Part shown: positions 41,871-50,416 of the stretch, piece by piece
Position numbering within the stretch: the stretch's first letter is position 1
Layout: each line of letters begins with the position of its first letter
NCBI RefSeq assembly: GCF_016907475.1
Contig: NZ_JAFBCA010000001.1
Coordinates: 3,038,001 to 3,102,000 of the forward strand
Source: Nocardioides cavernae
GTDB lineage: Bacteria; Actinomycetota; Actinomycetes; Propionibacteriales; Nocardioidaceae
DNA: 64,000 nucleotides
Direction of reading: 5' to 3'
The notes under the pieces: model-generated
Seen by the model: the letters and a program-made list of their open reading frames with translations, nothing else
Told to the model about the DNA's origin: nothing
The model's database searches: none
Translations under genes and position numbers: made by a program

Positions 41871-41930
41871 GCGTGTAGGCCGTTGCGGCCGCCTACACGC
41901 GACGAAGTCCCCGCACGTGCGGGGACTTCG
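41871..41930. repeat. Double palindrome, copy 2
   Basis: First palindrome: GCGTGTAGGC (41871-41880), 10-nt loop, GCCTACACGC (41891-41900). Second: the 28-bp palindrome at 41903-41930, identical to copies 1 and 3. It lies between convergent genes and could be a bidirectional terminator. Confidence 0.85.
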
Positions 41931-41968
41931 ATCGGGGATCGGTATCGCTGCCGCATGCAGAAGGGGCG

Positions 41969-42619
41969 TCAGAGGCGGGCGAGGAGGACCGGGGCGCCGG
42001 GGCCGGTGAGGTGATCGGGGGCGACGGGGCGGCCGTAGAGGACCAGCAGGAGGATCTCGGTCGAGGCGAGGACGTCGGGGCCCGAGCCATGGGTCCAGTC
42101 GCTGTCGGTGGCCACGAGGCGCACGCCGGCGACCCGGCGTCGCGCGCTCCCGCCGACCACCACGTTCAGCGGCCAGGGAGTAGCCATGCTGAACTCGGCG
42201 AGCGGGGCGAGCACCTCGGCCGGCACCTGTGCCGGGATCCCGAGGGGGCGACGTACGTCTATCCCGTGCACGACGGCGTCGGCCAGCGCAGCAACCGGGG
42301 GCATGCCGATCGGTGTCGCGCCGGTCCGTGCGTTGTCGCGCAGCTGGGCGAGGATGGCCTCGTGGCCGCGCTCGGACCAGCCGACGGCCGAGCGGGCGAT
42401 CATCCGGTTCATCGAGAACCCGTGCCGCCCCATCGCGGCCGCTCCGGCACCGATGCCCAGAACCGGGGCCCAGGCGAGGTGGGCGGCGACGTCGATCACC
42501 CGCCACTCCGAGCACAGCGAGGGGGCGACCCACTGGTCGGGTTCGAGCCCCACGAGCGTCTCGATGAAGCCGTCGCGCAGCGTGCGGGTCAGCTCCGACA
42601 CAGTGGTCGCCCCATTCAT
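41969..42619 (-). CDS. Maleylpyruvate isomerase/DinB-like (TIGR03083-type) family protein (216 aa)
   Basis: Seen: a DinB-like metal-binding N-domain with QWVAPSLCSEWRVIDVAAHLAW, ALADAVVHGIDVRRPLGIP (the third ligand region) and a C-domain with RRVAGVRLVATDSDWTHGSGP. Known members are mycothiol-dependent isomerases or transferases, so a thiol-linked reaction is likely, but the substrate is unknown. ATG 42619 overlaps the TetR stop by 4 bp; it is probably a target of that regulator. Confidence 0.82.
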   Translation of the reverse strand: MNGATTVSELTRTLRDGFIETLVGLEPDQWVAPSLCSEWRVIDVAAHLAWAPVLGIGAGAAAMGRHGFSMNRMIARSAVGWSERGHEAILAQLRDNARTGATPIGMPPVAALADAVVHGIDVRRPLGIPAQVPAEVLAPLAEFSMATPWPLNVVVGGSARRRVAGVRLVATDSDWTHGSGPDVLASTEILLLVLYGRPVAPDHLTGPGAPVLLARL

Positions 42620-43176
42620 GCTGCTCGCCACCCGAGGGCGTCGATGAGGGTGCGCACGCGCCCCGCGACGTCGAGGCCGGGCGTCGGCAGCGCCAGCTCG
42701 TGGAAGACGAGGCCCGTGACGTAGTTCGCCATGATCCCGTAGTCCCGCTCCGGGTGGCGGGAACCGGCACGACGTACGAGGTCCAGCGCCCAGGTGTCGA
42801 CCTCGTCCGCCCCGACTGCGTAGAAGGCGCGCAGCGCGGGCGTGCGGGCGGCCTCCGCGTGGAGCATGTAACGGGCAAGCGTCGTGGCACGGTCGACGCC
42901 GAGCGCGCGGTGGGCGAAGGCTCCGAACGCCGACGCAAGCCCCTCGCGCGACGCCTCGATCTCCCCGTTCGGGCCGGAGGCCATCTCCATCTCCCGCTCG
43001 ATGCAGCGCTGCGTCACGCCCTCGACCAGCGCCCGGTTCGTCGGGAACCGCACTTCCGTGGAGCCGGCGGCGACCCCGGCCCGGGCGTCCACCGCGTCGT
43101 GGGTCAGTCCGCTGACTCCCTGGTCGGCGACGAGCTCGATGCCTGCGTCGAGCAGCTGGGCACGGAGATCTGCCAT
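42616..43176 (-). CDS. TetR family regulator 1 (186 aa)
   Basis: N-terminal HTH: DLRAQLLDAGIELVADQGVSGLTHDAVDARAGVAAGSTEVRFPTNRALVEGVTQR. C-domain is helical and ends YVTGLVFHELALPTPGLDVAG...LIDALGW, almost the same as in the next TetR gene. It overlaps the MDMPI-type gene. A perfect 14-bp palindrome lies just upstream. It probably represses its own operon. Confidence 0.9.
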   Translation of the reverse strand: MADLRAQLLDAGIELVADQGVSGLTHDAVDARAGVAAGSTEVRFPTNRALVEGVTQRCIEREMEMASGPNGEIEASREGLASAFGAFAHRALGVDRATTLARYMLHAEAARTPALRAFYAVGADEVDTWALDLVRRAGSRHPERDYGIMANYVTGLVFHELALPTPGLDVAGRVRTLIDALGWRAA

Positions 43177-43184
43177 CCCTAACA

Positions 43185-43198
43185 ACTACACGTGTAGT
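43185..43198. promoter_or_regulatory. Operator palindrome ACTACAC-GTGTAGT
   Basis: A perfect 14-bp palindrome 9 bp before the ATG of TetR 1, in the 31-bp gap after TetR 2. It is a standard position for a TetR autorepression site; the core TGTAGT/ACTACA could bind either paralogue. Confidence 0.65.
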
Positions 43199-43207
43199 GC
43201 CTGCGCG

Positions 43208-43777
43208 TCAAGAGGCTTCGCCGACGGTCCAGCCCAGGGTGTCGATCACCGCGCGGATCCTGGCCCTGGCGTCAAGGTCGGGCGACGGCAACGCGAGCTC
43301 GTGCAGCACGAGCCCGGTGACGTAGTTGGCGAGGAGGCCGACGTCCCGGTGCGGGTCACGCGAGCCGGCGCGAGTGATGAGGTCGAGGCCCCACGTGTCG
43401 ACCTGGTCGGCACCGAGCGCCATCCCCGCGCGAAGCCCCGGGTTCTGAGCGGTCTCGACGAGGATGGCATAGCGGGCGAGTGTCACCATCCTGTCGGGAC
43501 CGAGCGCGCGGTCGACGAAGCGGCCCAGCGCCTCGGCGACGCCGTCCGGTGTCGGGTCGACCTGGTCGCGCGGCCCGGTGGCCATCTCCCGCTCGCGGAC
43601 GATGAACCGCTCGACGATGCCGAGCACCAGCGCCTCGCGGGTGCGGAAGTAGTTGGACGTCGACCCCGCAGGCAGGTCGGCGGCCGCGTCGACGGCGCGG
43701 TGCGTCAGCCCGCGCATCCCCTGGGTCCCGACCAGCTCGAGGGCCGTGTCCAGCAGCAGCGTGCGACGGTCAACCAT
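43208..43777 (-). CDS. TetR family regulator 2 (189 aa)
   Basis: HTH: RRTLLLDTALELVGTQGMRGLTHRAVDAAADLPAGSTSNYFRTREALVLGIVER. C-terminal part FVDRALGPDRMVTLARYAILVETAQNPGLRAG and YVTGLVLHELALPSPDLDARARIRAVIDTLGW is closely similar to TetR 1, so the two come from a tandem duplication with later divergence. The start is 7 bp from the Lrp stop. Confidence 0.9.
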   Translation of the reverse strand: MVDRRTLLLDTALELVGTQGMRGLTHRAVDAAADLPAGSTSNYFRTREALVLGIVERFIVREREMATGPRDQVDPTPDGVAEALGRFVDRALGPDRMVTLARYAILVETAQNPGLRAGMALGADQVDTWGLDLITRAGSRDPHRDVGLLANYVTGLVLHELALPSPDLDARARIRAVIDTLGWTVGEAS

Positions 43778-43784
43778 CCCGCGG

Positions 43785-44237
43785 TCAGTCGACGGGTCGG
43801 TTCTCGAACGGCGTCGACAGCACGATGGTGGTGCGGGTGGAGACGCTCGCGACTGCGCGGATCCGCGCCAGCAGCTCTTCGAGCGCGAGTGGCGTGGCGA
43901 CGCGGATCTTGAGGATGTAGGACTCCTCGCCCGCCACCGACCAGCACGACTCGATCTCCGTGATGCCCCTGAGCCGGTCGGGGTAGTCGTCGGGCTGCGA
44001 CGGGTCGATCGGCGTGATCGAGATGAAGGCGGTCAGCGGGCGACCGAGCTGGTCGTGGTCGACGGTCGCCCCGTAGCCCATGATCAGCCCGCGCTGCTCG
44101 AGACGCTTGACGCGCTGGTGCACCGCGGACGTCGACAGGTCGGTCGCCTTGCCCAGGTCGGTGAAGGACATGCGTCCGTCAGCGGCCAGCAGCGCGAGGA
44201 TCTGCCGGTCCTTGGACTCGACCTCGGAGGAGCTCAC
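43785..44237 (-). CDS. Lrp/AsnC family regulator (150 aa)
   Basis: Seen: SKDRQILALLAADGRMSFTDLGKATDLSTSAVHQRVKRLEQRGLIMGYGATVD (HTH) and a RAM domain FISITPIDPSQPD, GEESYILKIRVATPLALEELLARIRAVASVSTRTTIVLSTPFE. It likely senses an amino acid or related ligand. GTG 44237 has TAGGGT 7 nt upstream, so it is the chosen start; GTG 44246 would be right against the TAGG and lacks an RBS. Confidence 0.93.
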   Translation of the reverse strand: MSSSEVESKDRQILALLAADGRMSFTDLGKATDLSTSAVHQRVKRLEQRGLIMGYGATVDHDQLGRPLTAFISITPIDPSQPDDYPDRLRGITEIESCWSVAGEESYILKIRVATPLALEELLARIRAVASVSTRTTIVLSTPFENRPVD

Positions 44238-44244
44238 GCGCGAC

Positions 44245-44250
44245 ACCCTA
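44245..44250 (-). promoter_or_regulatory. -10 hexamer TAGGGT of the Lrp gene
   Basis: TAGGGT, 7 nt from GTG 44237. It overlaps the last codons and stop of the exonuclease gene (44248). Confidence 0.55.
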
Positions 44251-45183
44251 GTGTGAGCCGGACAGCGCCTCCACCAGGCGCACGGCAGACGAGCCGAGCC
44301 CCCACTGCGCGTCGAGGGCGACGACGGCGTCGTGGTCGGCGGGCGTACGGGGACGGGTCAGGTCGCGCCCCCCTAGGTCGAGGTCACGGCGTACGGCGAC
44401 CACGCGGGGCGCGACGGAGAGGTAGTCGGCAGCCGCCTTGATCTTGCCGCGCGGTCCGGGACCCATGTCGGAGTCGGGGTCGCCGGCCGCGGCGATGACG
44501 GCGTCGATGGTGCCGAACCTGTTGAGCAGCGTCGCCGCGGTCTTGTCCCCCACGCCGGCGACCCCGGGCAGGCCGTCGGACGCGTCCCCGCGCAGCGTTG
44601 CGAGGTCGGCGTACTGGTGGGCGTCGACGCCGTACTTGCCGCGCACCCACGCGTTGTCGACCCGCTCGTGCTTGCTGACGCCGCGGGCGACGTAGAGCAC
44701 CCGCACCTCGGCGTCGTCGTCGACGAGCTGGAAGAGGTCGCGGTCGCCGGTCACGATGTCGACCGCCATGCCGGCGTCGGTGGCGAGGGTGCCGATGACG
44801 TCGTCGGCCTCCATCTCGGCGTGCCCCACGACCGGGATGCCGTAGGCCTCGAGCACCGACAGGATGACCGGGATCTGCGCCTCGAGGGGGTCGGGCACCT
44901 CCTCGACGTCCGGCTTCGGTCCCGGCACCTCGCGCACCACGCGGTGGGCCTTGTAGGAGGGGAGCAGGTCGACGCGCCACTGCGGGCGCCAGTCGTCGTC
45001 CCAGCAGCACGCCAGGTGGGTGGGGTCGTACTCCCCCACGAGGCGGCTGATGAAGTCCATCAGTCCGCGCACGGCGTTGACGGGGGTGCCGTCCGGCGCC
45101 CGCACGGAGTCGGGCACGCCGAAGAACGCCCGGAAGTAGAGCGAGGCGGTGTCGAGCAGCAGGAGACGGTCGCCGGTGGCCAT
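44248..45183 (-). CDS. 5'-3' exonuclease (Pol I N-domain type, 311 aa)
   Basis: Seen: LLLLDTASLYFRAFFGVPDSVRAPDGTPVNAVRGLMDFI, PTHLACCWDDDWRPQWRVDLLPSYKAHR, MEADDVIGTLATD, IVTGDRDLFQLVDDD and the H3TH DGLPGVAGVGDKTAATLL. These are the acidic metal residues and DNA-binding motif of flap/5'-nucleases. A free-standing form besides DNA polymerase I is common in actinobacteria. It should remove RNA primers or flaps. Same strand as the Lrp gene. Confidence 0.95.
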   Translation of the reverse strand: MATGDRLLLLDTASLYFRAFFGVPDSVRAPDGTPVNAVRGLMDFISRLVGEYDPTHLACCWDDDWRPQWRVDLLPSYKAHRVVREVPGPKPDVEEVPDPLEAQIPVILSVLEAYGIPVVGHAEMEADDVIGTLATDAGMAVDIVTGDRDLFQLVDDDAEVRVLYVARGVSKHERVDNAWVRGKYGVDAHQYADLATLRGDASDGLPGVAGVGDKTAATLLNRFGTIDAVIAAAGDPDSDMGPGPRGKIKAAADYLSVAPRVVAVRRDLDLGGRDLTRPRTPADHDAVVALDAQWGLGSSAVRLVEALSGSH

Positions 45184-45258
45184 GGCCGGAAGCCTTCCAC
45201 ATCACTGGCCGGCCGGTTCCGACCCCGCACCGCGGCGAGCCCGTCGGTCCCTTGCGCG

Positions 45259-48063
45259 TCAGTCGGCCAGCACGCTGTAGGCGATCACGCCGCGCTTGAG
45301 CAGCCGGGCGGTCGCCCGCGCCGTCTCGCGCAGCTCCCGCTCCCCCGCCGCGTCGGCGACCTGGCCGCACAGGTCGAGCAGCTGCTTCATCCAGCGCACG
45401 AAGTCGCCGGCGGACAGCCCGGTCACCATCAGCACGTCGTCGAGGGCGTCGCCCTCGGCCCAGCGCCACGCCGCCCAGGCGAAGCCCATGTCGGGCTCGC
45501 GGAGGAAGTCGAGGTGGTGGTCCCGCTCGAGCGCGTCGAGCTGGCCCCAGAGGCGGACGAGCTCGCCGAGCACCGGCCGCACCTGGCCGCCGGGCATCTT
45601 GGGCGAGGTGGCGTCGTCGGCGCGTCGCGCCTCGAACACCAGCGCCGACAGCACGGCCGCCAGCTCGGAGGGGGCGAGCCCGTCGAACAGCCCGGCCCGG
45701 ATCGCCTCGGCCGCGACGAGGTCCATGTCGGTGTAGATCCGCCGCAGGTGCGAACCCTTCTCGGTGACCTTGTCGCCCTCGAGGTAGCCGAGCGCGGCCA
45801 GGACGTCGCAGACGCGGTCGAAGGTGCGCGCGACCGTGTTGGTGCGGTTGTCCACCCGCCGCTTCAGGGTCTCGGTGTCGCGCTGGAGCTTGAACCAGCG
45901 CTCCGCCCACCGCGAGTGGTCCTCACGCTCGGGGCACTGGTGGCACGGGTGCGCCTTGAGCTCGGTGCGCAGGCGGGCGACCTCCCGGTCCGTGGCGGTG
46001 TCGCCGAAGGTGTCACCCTGCTTGGCGCGCCGCTCCCCCGGGGCGTCGAGGTCGTGGGCCTTGGCGCGGAGCGCCGTCGCGAGGTCGCGCCGCATCCCCG
46101 GGTTGCGACCGTTGAACGACTTGGGGATCCGCAGCCGCCCGACGGCCTCCACCGGGGTCGGGAAGTCCATCGGTGCGAGCCGCCGCGCCTGGCGGTCGGC
46201 GGTGAGGACGTAGGGGCGTGGCTCGTCGCCCGAGTGGCCCGGGTCGATCACGACCGCGAGGCCGCTGAACTTGCCGGCGGGCACGTGGATCACGTCGCCG
46301 GGGCGCAGCTTGCCGAGCGACCGCATCGCCTCCTCGCGGCGGTCCATGCGGCGCTCCCGGGCGGCCCCCTTCTCGAGGTCGGAGATCTGCCGGCGCAGGG
46401 CGGCGTACTCCATGAAGTCGCCGACGTGGCACGTAGCGGCCTCGCGGTAGCCGTCGAGGGCCTCCTCGGCCTTGTGCACCTGCCTGGCCAGCCCGACGAC
46501 CGCCTTGTCGGCCTGGAACTGGGCGAAGGACTGCTCGAGCAGCTCACGCGACGTCGCGCGGCCGAACTGGTGCACGAGGTTGACCGCCATGTTGTAGGAC
46601 GGTCGGAAGGAGGAGCGGAGCGGGTAGGTGCGGGTGGAGGCCAGACCGGCGACCTCGCCGGGGTTCATCCCCGGTTGGTAGAGCACGACGCCGTGGCCCT
46701 CGATGTCGAGGCCACGCCGCCCCGCGCGCCCGGTGAGCTGGGTGTACTCCCCCGGCGTCAGGTTGGCGTGGGTCTCGCCGTTCCACTTCGACAGCTTCTC
46801 GATCACCACCGTGCGGGCCGGCATGTTGATGCCGAGCGCCAGGGTCTCGGTGGCGAAGACGACCTTGACCATGCCCTCCTGGAACAGCTCCTCGACGACC
46901 TGCTTGAACGCCGGCAGCAGCCCGGCGTGGTGCGCGGCGACGCCGCGGGTCAGTCCGTCGAGGAACTCGTGGTAGCCCAGGACGTGGAGGTCCTCCTCGG
47001 GCAGGGTGCGGGATGCCTCCTCGACCCGGGCGAAGATCTCGTCGCGCTCGGCGGCGGTCGTCAGGCGGGTGTTGGCCTGGACGAGCTGGGTCACCGCCGC
47101 GTCGCACCCGGCCCGGCTGAAGATGAACACGATCGCCGGCAGCAGGCCCTCGCGGTCGAGTCGCTCGACGACCTCGACGCGGCTCGGGATCCACACCCGA
47201 CGCCCGTTGCCCACCGACCGGGGGTTCTTCGGCGACCCGGGCTTGCCCTTGCGCGGCGAACGCCGGTCGCGCATCAGCCGCGAGCTCGCCCAGTCGTCGC
47301 GGGCGATGCGGGTCAGCTCGTCGTTGACCGGCGCGCCCTCCTTCACGAAGCCGGCGCTGGCGTCGACGTCGGAGGAGGCGAAGAGGTCGAGCAGCCGGCG
47401 GCCGACCATGACGTGCTGGAACAGCGGCACCGGCCGCTTCTCCTCCAGGATCGTCGTGGTCTCACCGCGGACCGTGGCCAGCCACTCGCCGAACTCCTCG
47501 GCGTTGGAGACCGTCGCCGAGAGGGACACCAGGGTCACCGACTCCGGGAGGTGGATGATGACCTCCTCCCACACCGCGCCGCGCATCCGGTCAGCGAGGT
47601 AGTGCACCTCGTCCATGACCACGAACCCGAGGCCGAGCAACGTGCGGGACCCGGCGTAGAGCATGTTGCGCAGCACCTCGGTGGTCATCACGACCACGGG
47701 CGCCTCGCCGTTGACCACGTTGTCGCCGGTCAGCAGGCCCACCTTGTCGGCGCCGTAGCGCTTCACCAGGTCGTGGTACTTCTGGTTGGACAGGGCCTTG
47801 ATCGGCGTCGTGTAGAACGCCTTGCGCCCGGTCTGGAGCGCCAGGTGGATGGCGAACTCGCCAACGACGGTCTTGCCGGACCCGGTCGGGGCCGCGACGA
47901 GCACGCCGCGGCCGTCCTCGATCTCCCGGCAGGCGCGGAGCTGGAAGTCGTCGAGCTCGAAGCCGTAGAGGCCCTCGAAGTCCTTGAGCATCGGGAAGGG
48001 CTTCTCGCGCTGGAACGCCGCGTAGCGCTCGGCGGGCGTGGGCTGGTCGTCGTGCTCGGTCAT
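45259..48063 (-). CDS. helY: DEAD/DEAH-box helicase, HelY/Ski2-like (934 aa)
   Basis: Seen: DFEGLYGFELDDFQLRACREIEDG, VAAPTGSGKTVVGEFAIHL (Walker A), VVMDEVHYLADRMRGAVWEE (DEVH), SLSATVSNAEEFGEWL, VFATETLALGINMPARTVVIEKLSKWNG and LTGRAGRRGLDIEG. The C-terminal half holds Ski2-like DSHCT parts and the cysteine cluster KAHPCHQCPEREDH. It unwinds RNA. The gene is a usual neighbour of tatC/pafBC in actinobacteria. ATG 48063. Confidence 0.95.
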   Translation of the reverse strand: MTEHDDQPTPAERYAAFQREKPFPMLKDFEGLYGFELDDFQLRACREIEDGRGVLVAAPTGSGKTVVGEFAIHLALQTGRKAFYTTPIKALSNQKYHDLVKRYGADKVGLLTGDNVVNGEAPVVVMTTEVLRNMLYAGSRTLLGLGFVVMDEVHYLADRMRGAVWEEVIIHLPESVTLVSLSATVSNAEEFGEWLATVRGETTTILEEKRPVPLFQHVMVGRRLLDLFASSDVDASAGFVKEGAPVNDELTRIARDDWASSRLMRDRRSPRKGKPGSPKNPRSVGNGRRVWIPSRVEVVERLDREGLLPAIVFIFSRAGCDAAVTQLVQANTRLTTAAERDEIFARVEEASRTLPEEDLHVLGYHEFLDGLTRGVAAHHAGLLPAFKQVVEELFQEGMVKVVFATETLALGINMPARTVVIEKLSKWNGETHANLTPGEYTQLTGRAGRRGLDIEGHGVVLYQPGMNPGEVAGLASTRTYPLRSSFRPSYNMAVNLVHQFGRATSRELLEQSFAQFQADKAVVGLARQVHKAEEALDGYREAATCHVGDFMEYAALRRQISDLEKGAARERRMDRREEAMRSLGKLRPGDVIHVPAGKFSGLAVVIDPGHSGDEPRPYVLTADRQARRLAPMDFPTPVEAVGRLRIPKSFNGRNPGMRRDLATALRAKAHDLDAPGERRAKQGDTFGDTATDREVARLRTELKAHPCHQCPEREDHSRWAERWFKLQRDTETLKRRVDNRTNTVARTFDRVCDVLAALGYLEGDKVTEKGSHLRRIYTDMDLVAAEAIRAGLFDGLAPSELAAVLSALVFEARRADDATSPKMPGGQVRPVLGELVRLWGQLDALERDHHLDFLREPDMGFAWAAWRWAEGDALDDVLMVTGLSAGDFVRWMKQLLDLCGQVADAAGERELRETARATARLLKRGVIAYSVLAD

Positions 48064-48135
48064 GCGGGGTCCCCGCGGCGTTGTTCGGAGGAGCGGAGCG
48101 GAGGAGAAGAACGTCGTGGGGTGCTCATGGGGTCC

Positions 48136-49041
48136 TCATGCAATCACGTCCAGCGCGCCGGGAACGCACTCGACGGTCAGGGGCAGCGGGCCGAAGCGCT
48201 CGCCGTCGGCGTACGACACGATGCCGGGCGCCGCCACGGTGACGCTCCGCACCCGCCGGTGGACGTACTCCGCCACGCCGTCGATCCGCCCGGTGAACAG
48301 GCGCGGGTAGGAACGGACCAGCTTGGGCTTGCTCATCCGGGTGATGACCACGACGTCGAGCAGCCCGTCGTCGAGGAGGGCGCCCTCGGTGATCCGGAGC
48401 CCGCCCCCGAACGACGGTCCGTTGCCCACGGCGACGAGCATCGCCTCGTGCTCGACGGTCTCGCCGTCGAGCTGCAGCACGTAGGGGATCGGGCGGAACG
48501 TGCGGAGCTCGGCCAGCGTGGCGATGTTGTAGCGCATCTGGCCACGGGGCCAGGTCATCGCGTTGGCCCGCTCGTTGACGATCGCGTCGAAACCCGCGGC
48601 GAGCACGGTCACGAACCACCGGTCGCCGCTGCGGGCCAGGTCGATGGTGCGCCGCCGCGACGCGATGACGCGGTCGGCGGCCGCCACGGGGTCGGTGCGC
48701 GGGAGGTCGAGGTAGCGCGCGAAGTCGTTGCCGGTGCCGCTGGGGATCACGCCGAGGGGTGTGCCGGTGCCGGCCACGGCCTGCACGCCGAGGTGCACGA
48801 GGCCGTCGCCGCCGCACACCACGAGGGCCTCGACACCGTCGGCGACGCACGCGCGGGCCAGGTCGGCCGCCTCGTCGGCGTCGCGACCCGCGAGGTTGCG
48901 CACGACGAAGCCGCTCTCCCGCAGCCGGGCCAGGGCGGCGTCGCGATGGCGTGCCCCCTTGCCGCGACCCGACGTCGGGTTGGTCAGCAGGGCGATCTCC
49001 CGCCCCCGCACGAGGCGGTCGGGCGCAGCCGGGTCGTGCAT
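48136..49041 (-). CDS. Diacylglycerol/lipid kinase (DagK family, 301 aa)
   Basis: Seen: IALLTNPTSGRGKGARHRDAALARL, VVCGGDGLVHLGVQAVAGT, LGVIPSGTGNDFARYLDL (GTGND), VLAAGFDAIVNERAN and NGPSFGGGLRITEGALLDDGLLDVVVI, all of the DAGK/YegS family. It phosphorylates diacylglycerol or related lipids to recycle them. It is a usual neighbour in this cluster. TAGGGT ends 6 nt before ATG. Confidence 0.94.
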   Translation of the reverse strand: MHDPAAPDRLVRGREIALLTNPTSGRGKGARHRDAALARLRESGFVVRNLAGRDADEAADLARACVADGVEALVVCGGDGLVHLGVQAVAGTGTPLGVIPSGTGNDFARYLDLPRTDPVAAADRVIASRRRTIDLARSGDRWFVTVLAAGFDAIVNERANAMTWPRGQMRYNIATLAELRTFRPIPYVLQLDGETVEHEAMLVAVGNGPSFGGGLRITEGALLDDGLLDVVVITRMSKPKLVRSYPRLFTGRIDGVAEYVHRRVRSVTVAAPGIVSYADGERFGPLPLTVECVPGALDVIA

Positions 49042-49047
49042 GGCGCG

Positions 49048-49053
49048 ACCCTA
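49048..49053 (-). promoter_or_regulatory. -10 hexamer TAGGGT of the lipid kinase gene
   Basis: TAGGGT with 6 nt to ATG 49041. Confidence 0.55.
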
Positions 49054-49118
49054 TCCCCCGGCACCGACCGGACGGCTCGACTCTCCCGCACGCCCGGCGC
49101 CAGCGCGCCGGTGGCGGG

Positions 49119-49529
49119 TCAGCCCAGCCGCAGCAGGACGGCGTACCGCTCGGTGCGTGCCCCGACCGCGCGGGCCAGCCGACCGAGGGCGTCGAGCACC
49201 AGCTCGGGACCGAAGCGGGTCCCCGGGACGGCCAGGACCATGCGCGAGCCGTGCTCGCCGATCACGACCTGTCCGTGGCGCCACGCCTGGTGGACCCGCA
49301 GCCGGGTCGCGTCGTCCACGACCGGAGCCGGGTAGGCCTCGTCGACCGCGAGCAGGTCGCACACGATCTCCTGGGCCACCTCTGCCCGGTCGTCGGGCTG
49401 GTCCGCCGCCAGCCGACCCCGGACGAGGTGCCCGGTCTGCAGGCCCTCGTCGGCGCGCCAGACCACGTCGCCGGTGCCCAGCCACTCCGGCAGGTCGAAC
49501 GGGTCGATGTCGGTGAGGGTGGCCTGCAT
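49119..49529 (-). CDS. Hypothetical protein (136 aa)
   Basis: No domain is recognised. It starts MQATLTDIDPFDLPEWLGTGDVVWRADEG and ends GARTERYAVLLRLG; helix-strand alternation and a balanced charge suggest a small globular cytosolic protein. It lies between tatC and the lipid kinase gene, where actinobacterial genomes often carry such an orphan. CAGGGT 6 nt before ATG is a possible -10. Confidence 0.7.
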   Translation of the reverse strand: MQATLTDIDPFDLPEWLGTGDVVWRADEGLQTGHLVRGRLAADQPDDRAEVAQEIVCDLLAVDEAYPAPVVDDATRLRVHQAWRHGQVVIGEHGSRMVLAVPGTRFGPELVLDALGRLARAVGARTERYAVLLRLG

Positions 49530-49559
49530 GGGTCCACCCTGTCAGAGCCGGCCGGGGCC

Positions 49560-50396
49560 TCAGATGGAGGACAGCTCGTCGGGCGAGAGGCCGGCGTTGG
49601 GTGCGCGGCGGGCGCGACGCTTGTCGTTGAACCGCGCGATGGCCTCCGAGGCGAAGAACAGCAGCACCATCGGGACCGCCATCAGGGTCATCGTGAAGGG
49701 GTCGGCCGACGGCGTCGCGACGGCAGCGAAGATGAAGGTGCCGATGACGATCCATGGCCGGTAGGCCTTGAGCGCGGACCCCTTCACCACGCCGGCGAAG
49801 TTGAGCAGCACGACGAAGACCGGGATGTTGAAGGCCAGCCCGAACACGAAGAGCGTGCGGGTGAAGAACTGCAGGTAGTCGTTGAAGTCGATGAGGTTGG
49901 TGACGCCGTCGGGGTTGAAGCCGATCAGCACCTCCAGGGCGATCGGCAGGGTCACGTAGCCCAGGACGATGCCGGTGAGGAAGAGCGGACCGGCGACCGC
50001 CACGAAGATGCGGCTCATCTTCCGCTCCTGGGCATAGAGCCCGGGCAGCACGAAGGCCCAGATCTGGTAGAGCCAGTAGGGCGCGGTCACGATGGCGGCG
50101 GCGAAGCCGCACAGGGTCAACCAGAGGAGAAGGCCCGCGCCTGCGCCGCTGGTCGTGGCGATCGACGTGCCTTCCGCCAGTGTCTTCTGGGCGTCCTGGT
50201 AGGGGCCGTAGACGGCGTCGTAGATCGCATGGCGGAAGACGATCGCCACCGCGAGAGCGACGCCGAACACCAGCAGGCAGCGCAGCAGCCGCGCGCGGAA
50301 CTCGCGGAAGTGGTCGGCGAGTGCCATCCGTCCGTCGGGGCCGACAGCATCGGGCGACGGCCCCTTGAACAGGCCGACGAGACCGGCAATCCTCAC
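49560..50396 (-). CDS. tatC: Sec-independent protein translocase subunit TatC (278 aa)
   Basis: Seen: the N-terminal LADHFREFRARLLRCLLVFGVALA (family signature HLxELRxRL with variant), six membrane helices, LWLTLCGFAAAIVTAPYWLYQIWAFVLPGLYAQERKM and FNDYLQFFTRTLFVFGLAFNIPVFVVLL. The conserved Glu/Pro region binds the twin-arginine signal. Follows tatA by 20 bp; together they export folded proteins. The C-tail is basic and then acidic. Confidence 0.97.
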   Translation of the reverse strand: MRIAGLVGLFKGPSPDAVGPDGRMALADHFREFRARLLRCLLVFGVALAVAIVFRHAIYDAVYGPYQDAQKTLAEGTSIATTSGAGAGLLLWLTLCGFAAAIVTAPYWLYQIWAFVLPGLYAQERKMSRIFVAVAGPLFLTGIVLGYVTLPIALEVLIGFNPDGVTNLIDFNDYLQFFTRTLFVFGLAFNIPVFVVLLNFAGVVKGSALKAYRPWIVIGTFIFAAVATPSADPFTMTLMAVPMVLLFFASEAIARFNDKRRARRAPNAGLSPDELSSI

Positions 50397-50416
50397 GCTC
50401 TTCTGGACTCCGGCGA

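Noticed and set aside
44617..49335. A 1572-residue plus-strand open frame
   Set aside because: It runs antisense to the exonuclease, helY and dagK genes, whose minus-strand products have full catalytic motifs. Long antisense frames are normal at this GC content.
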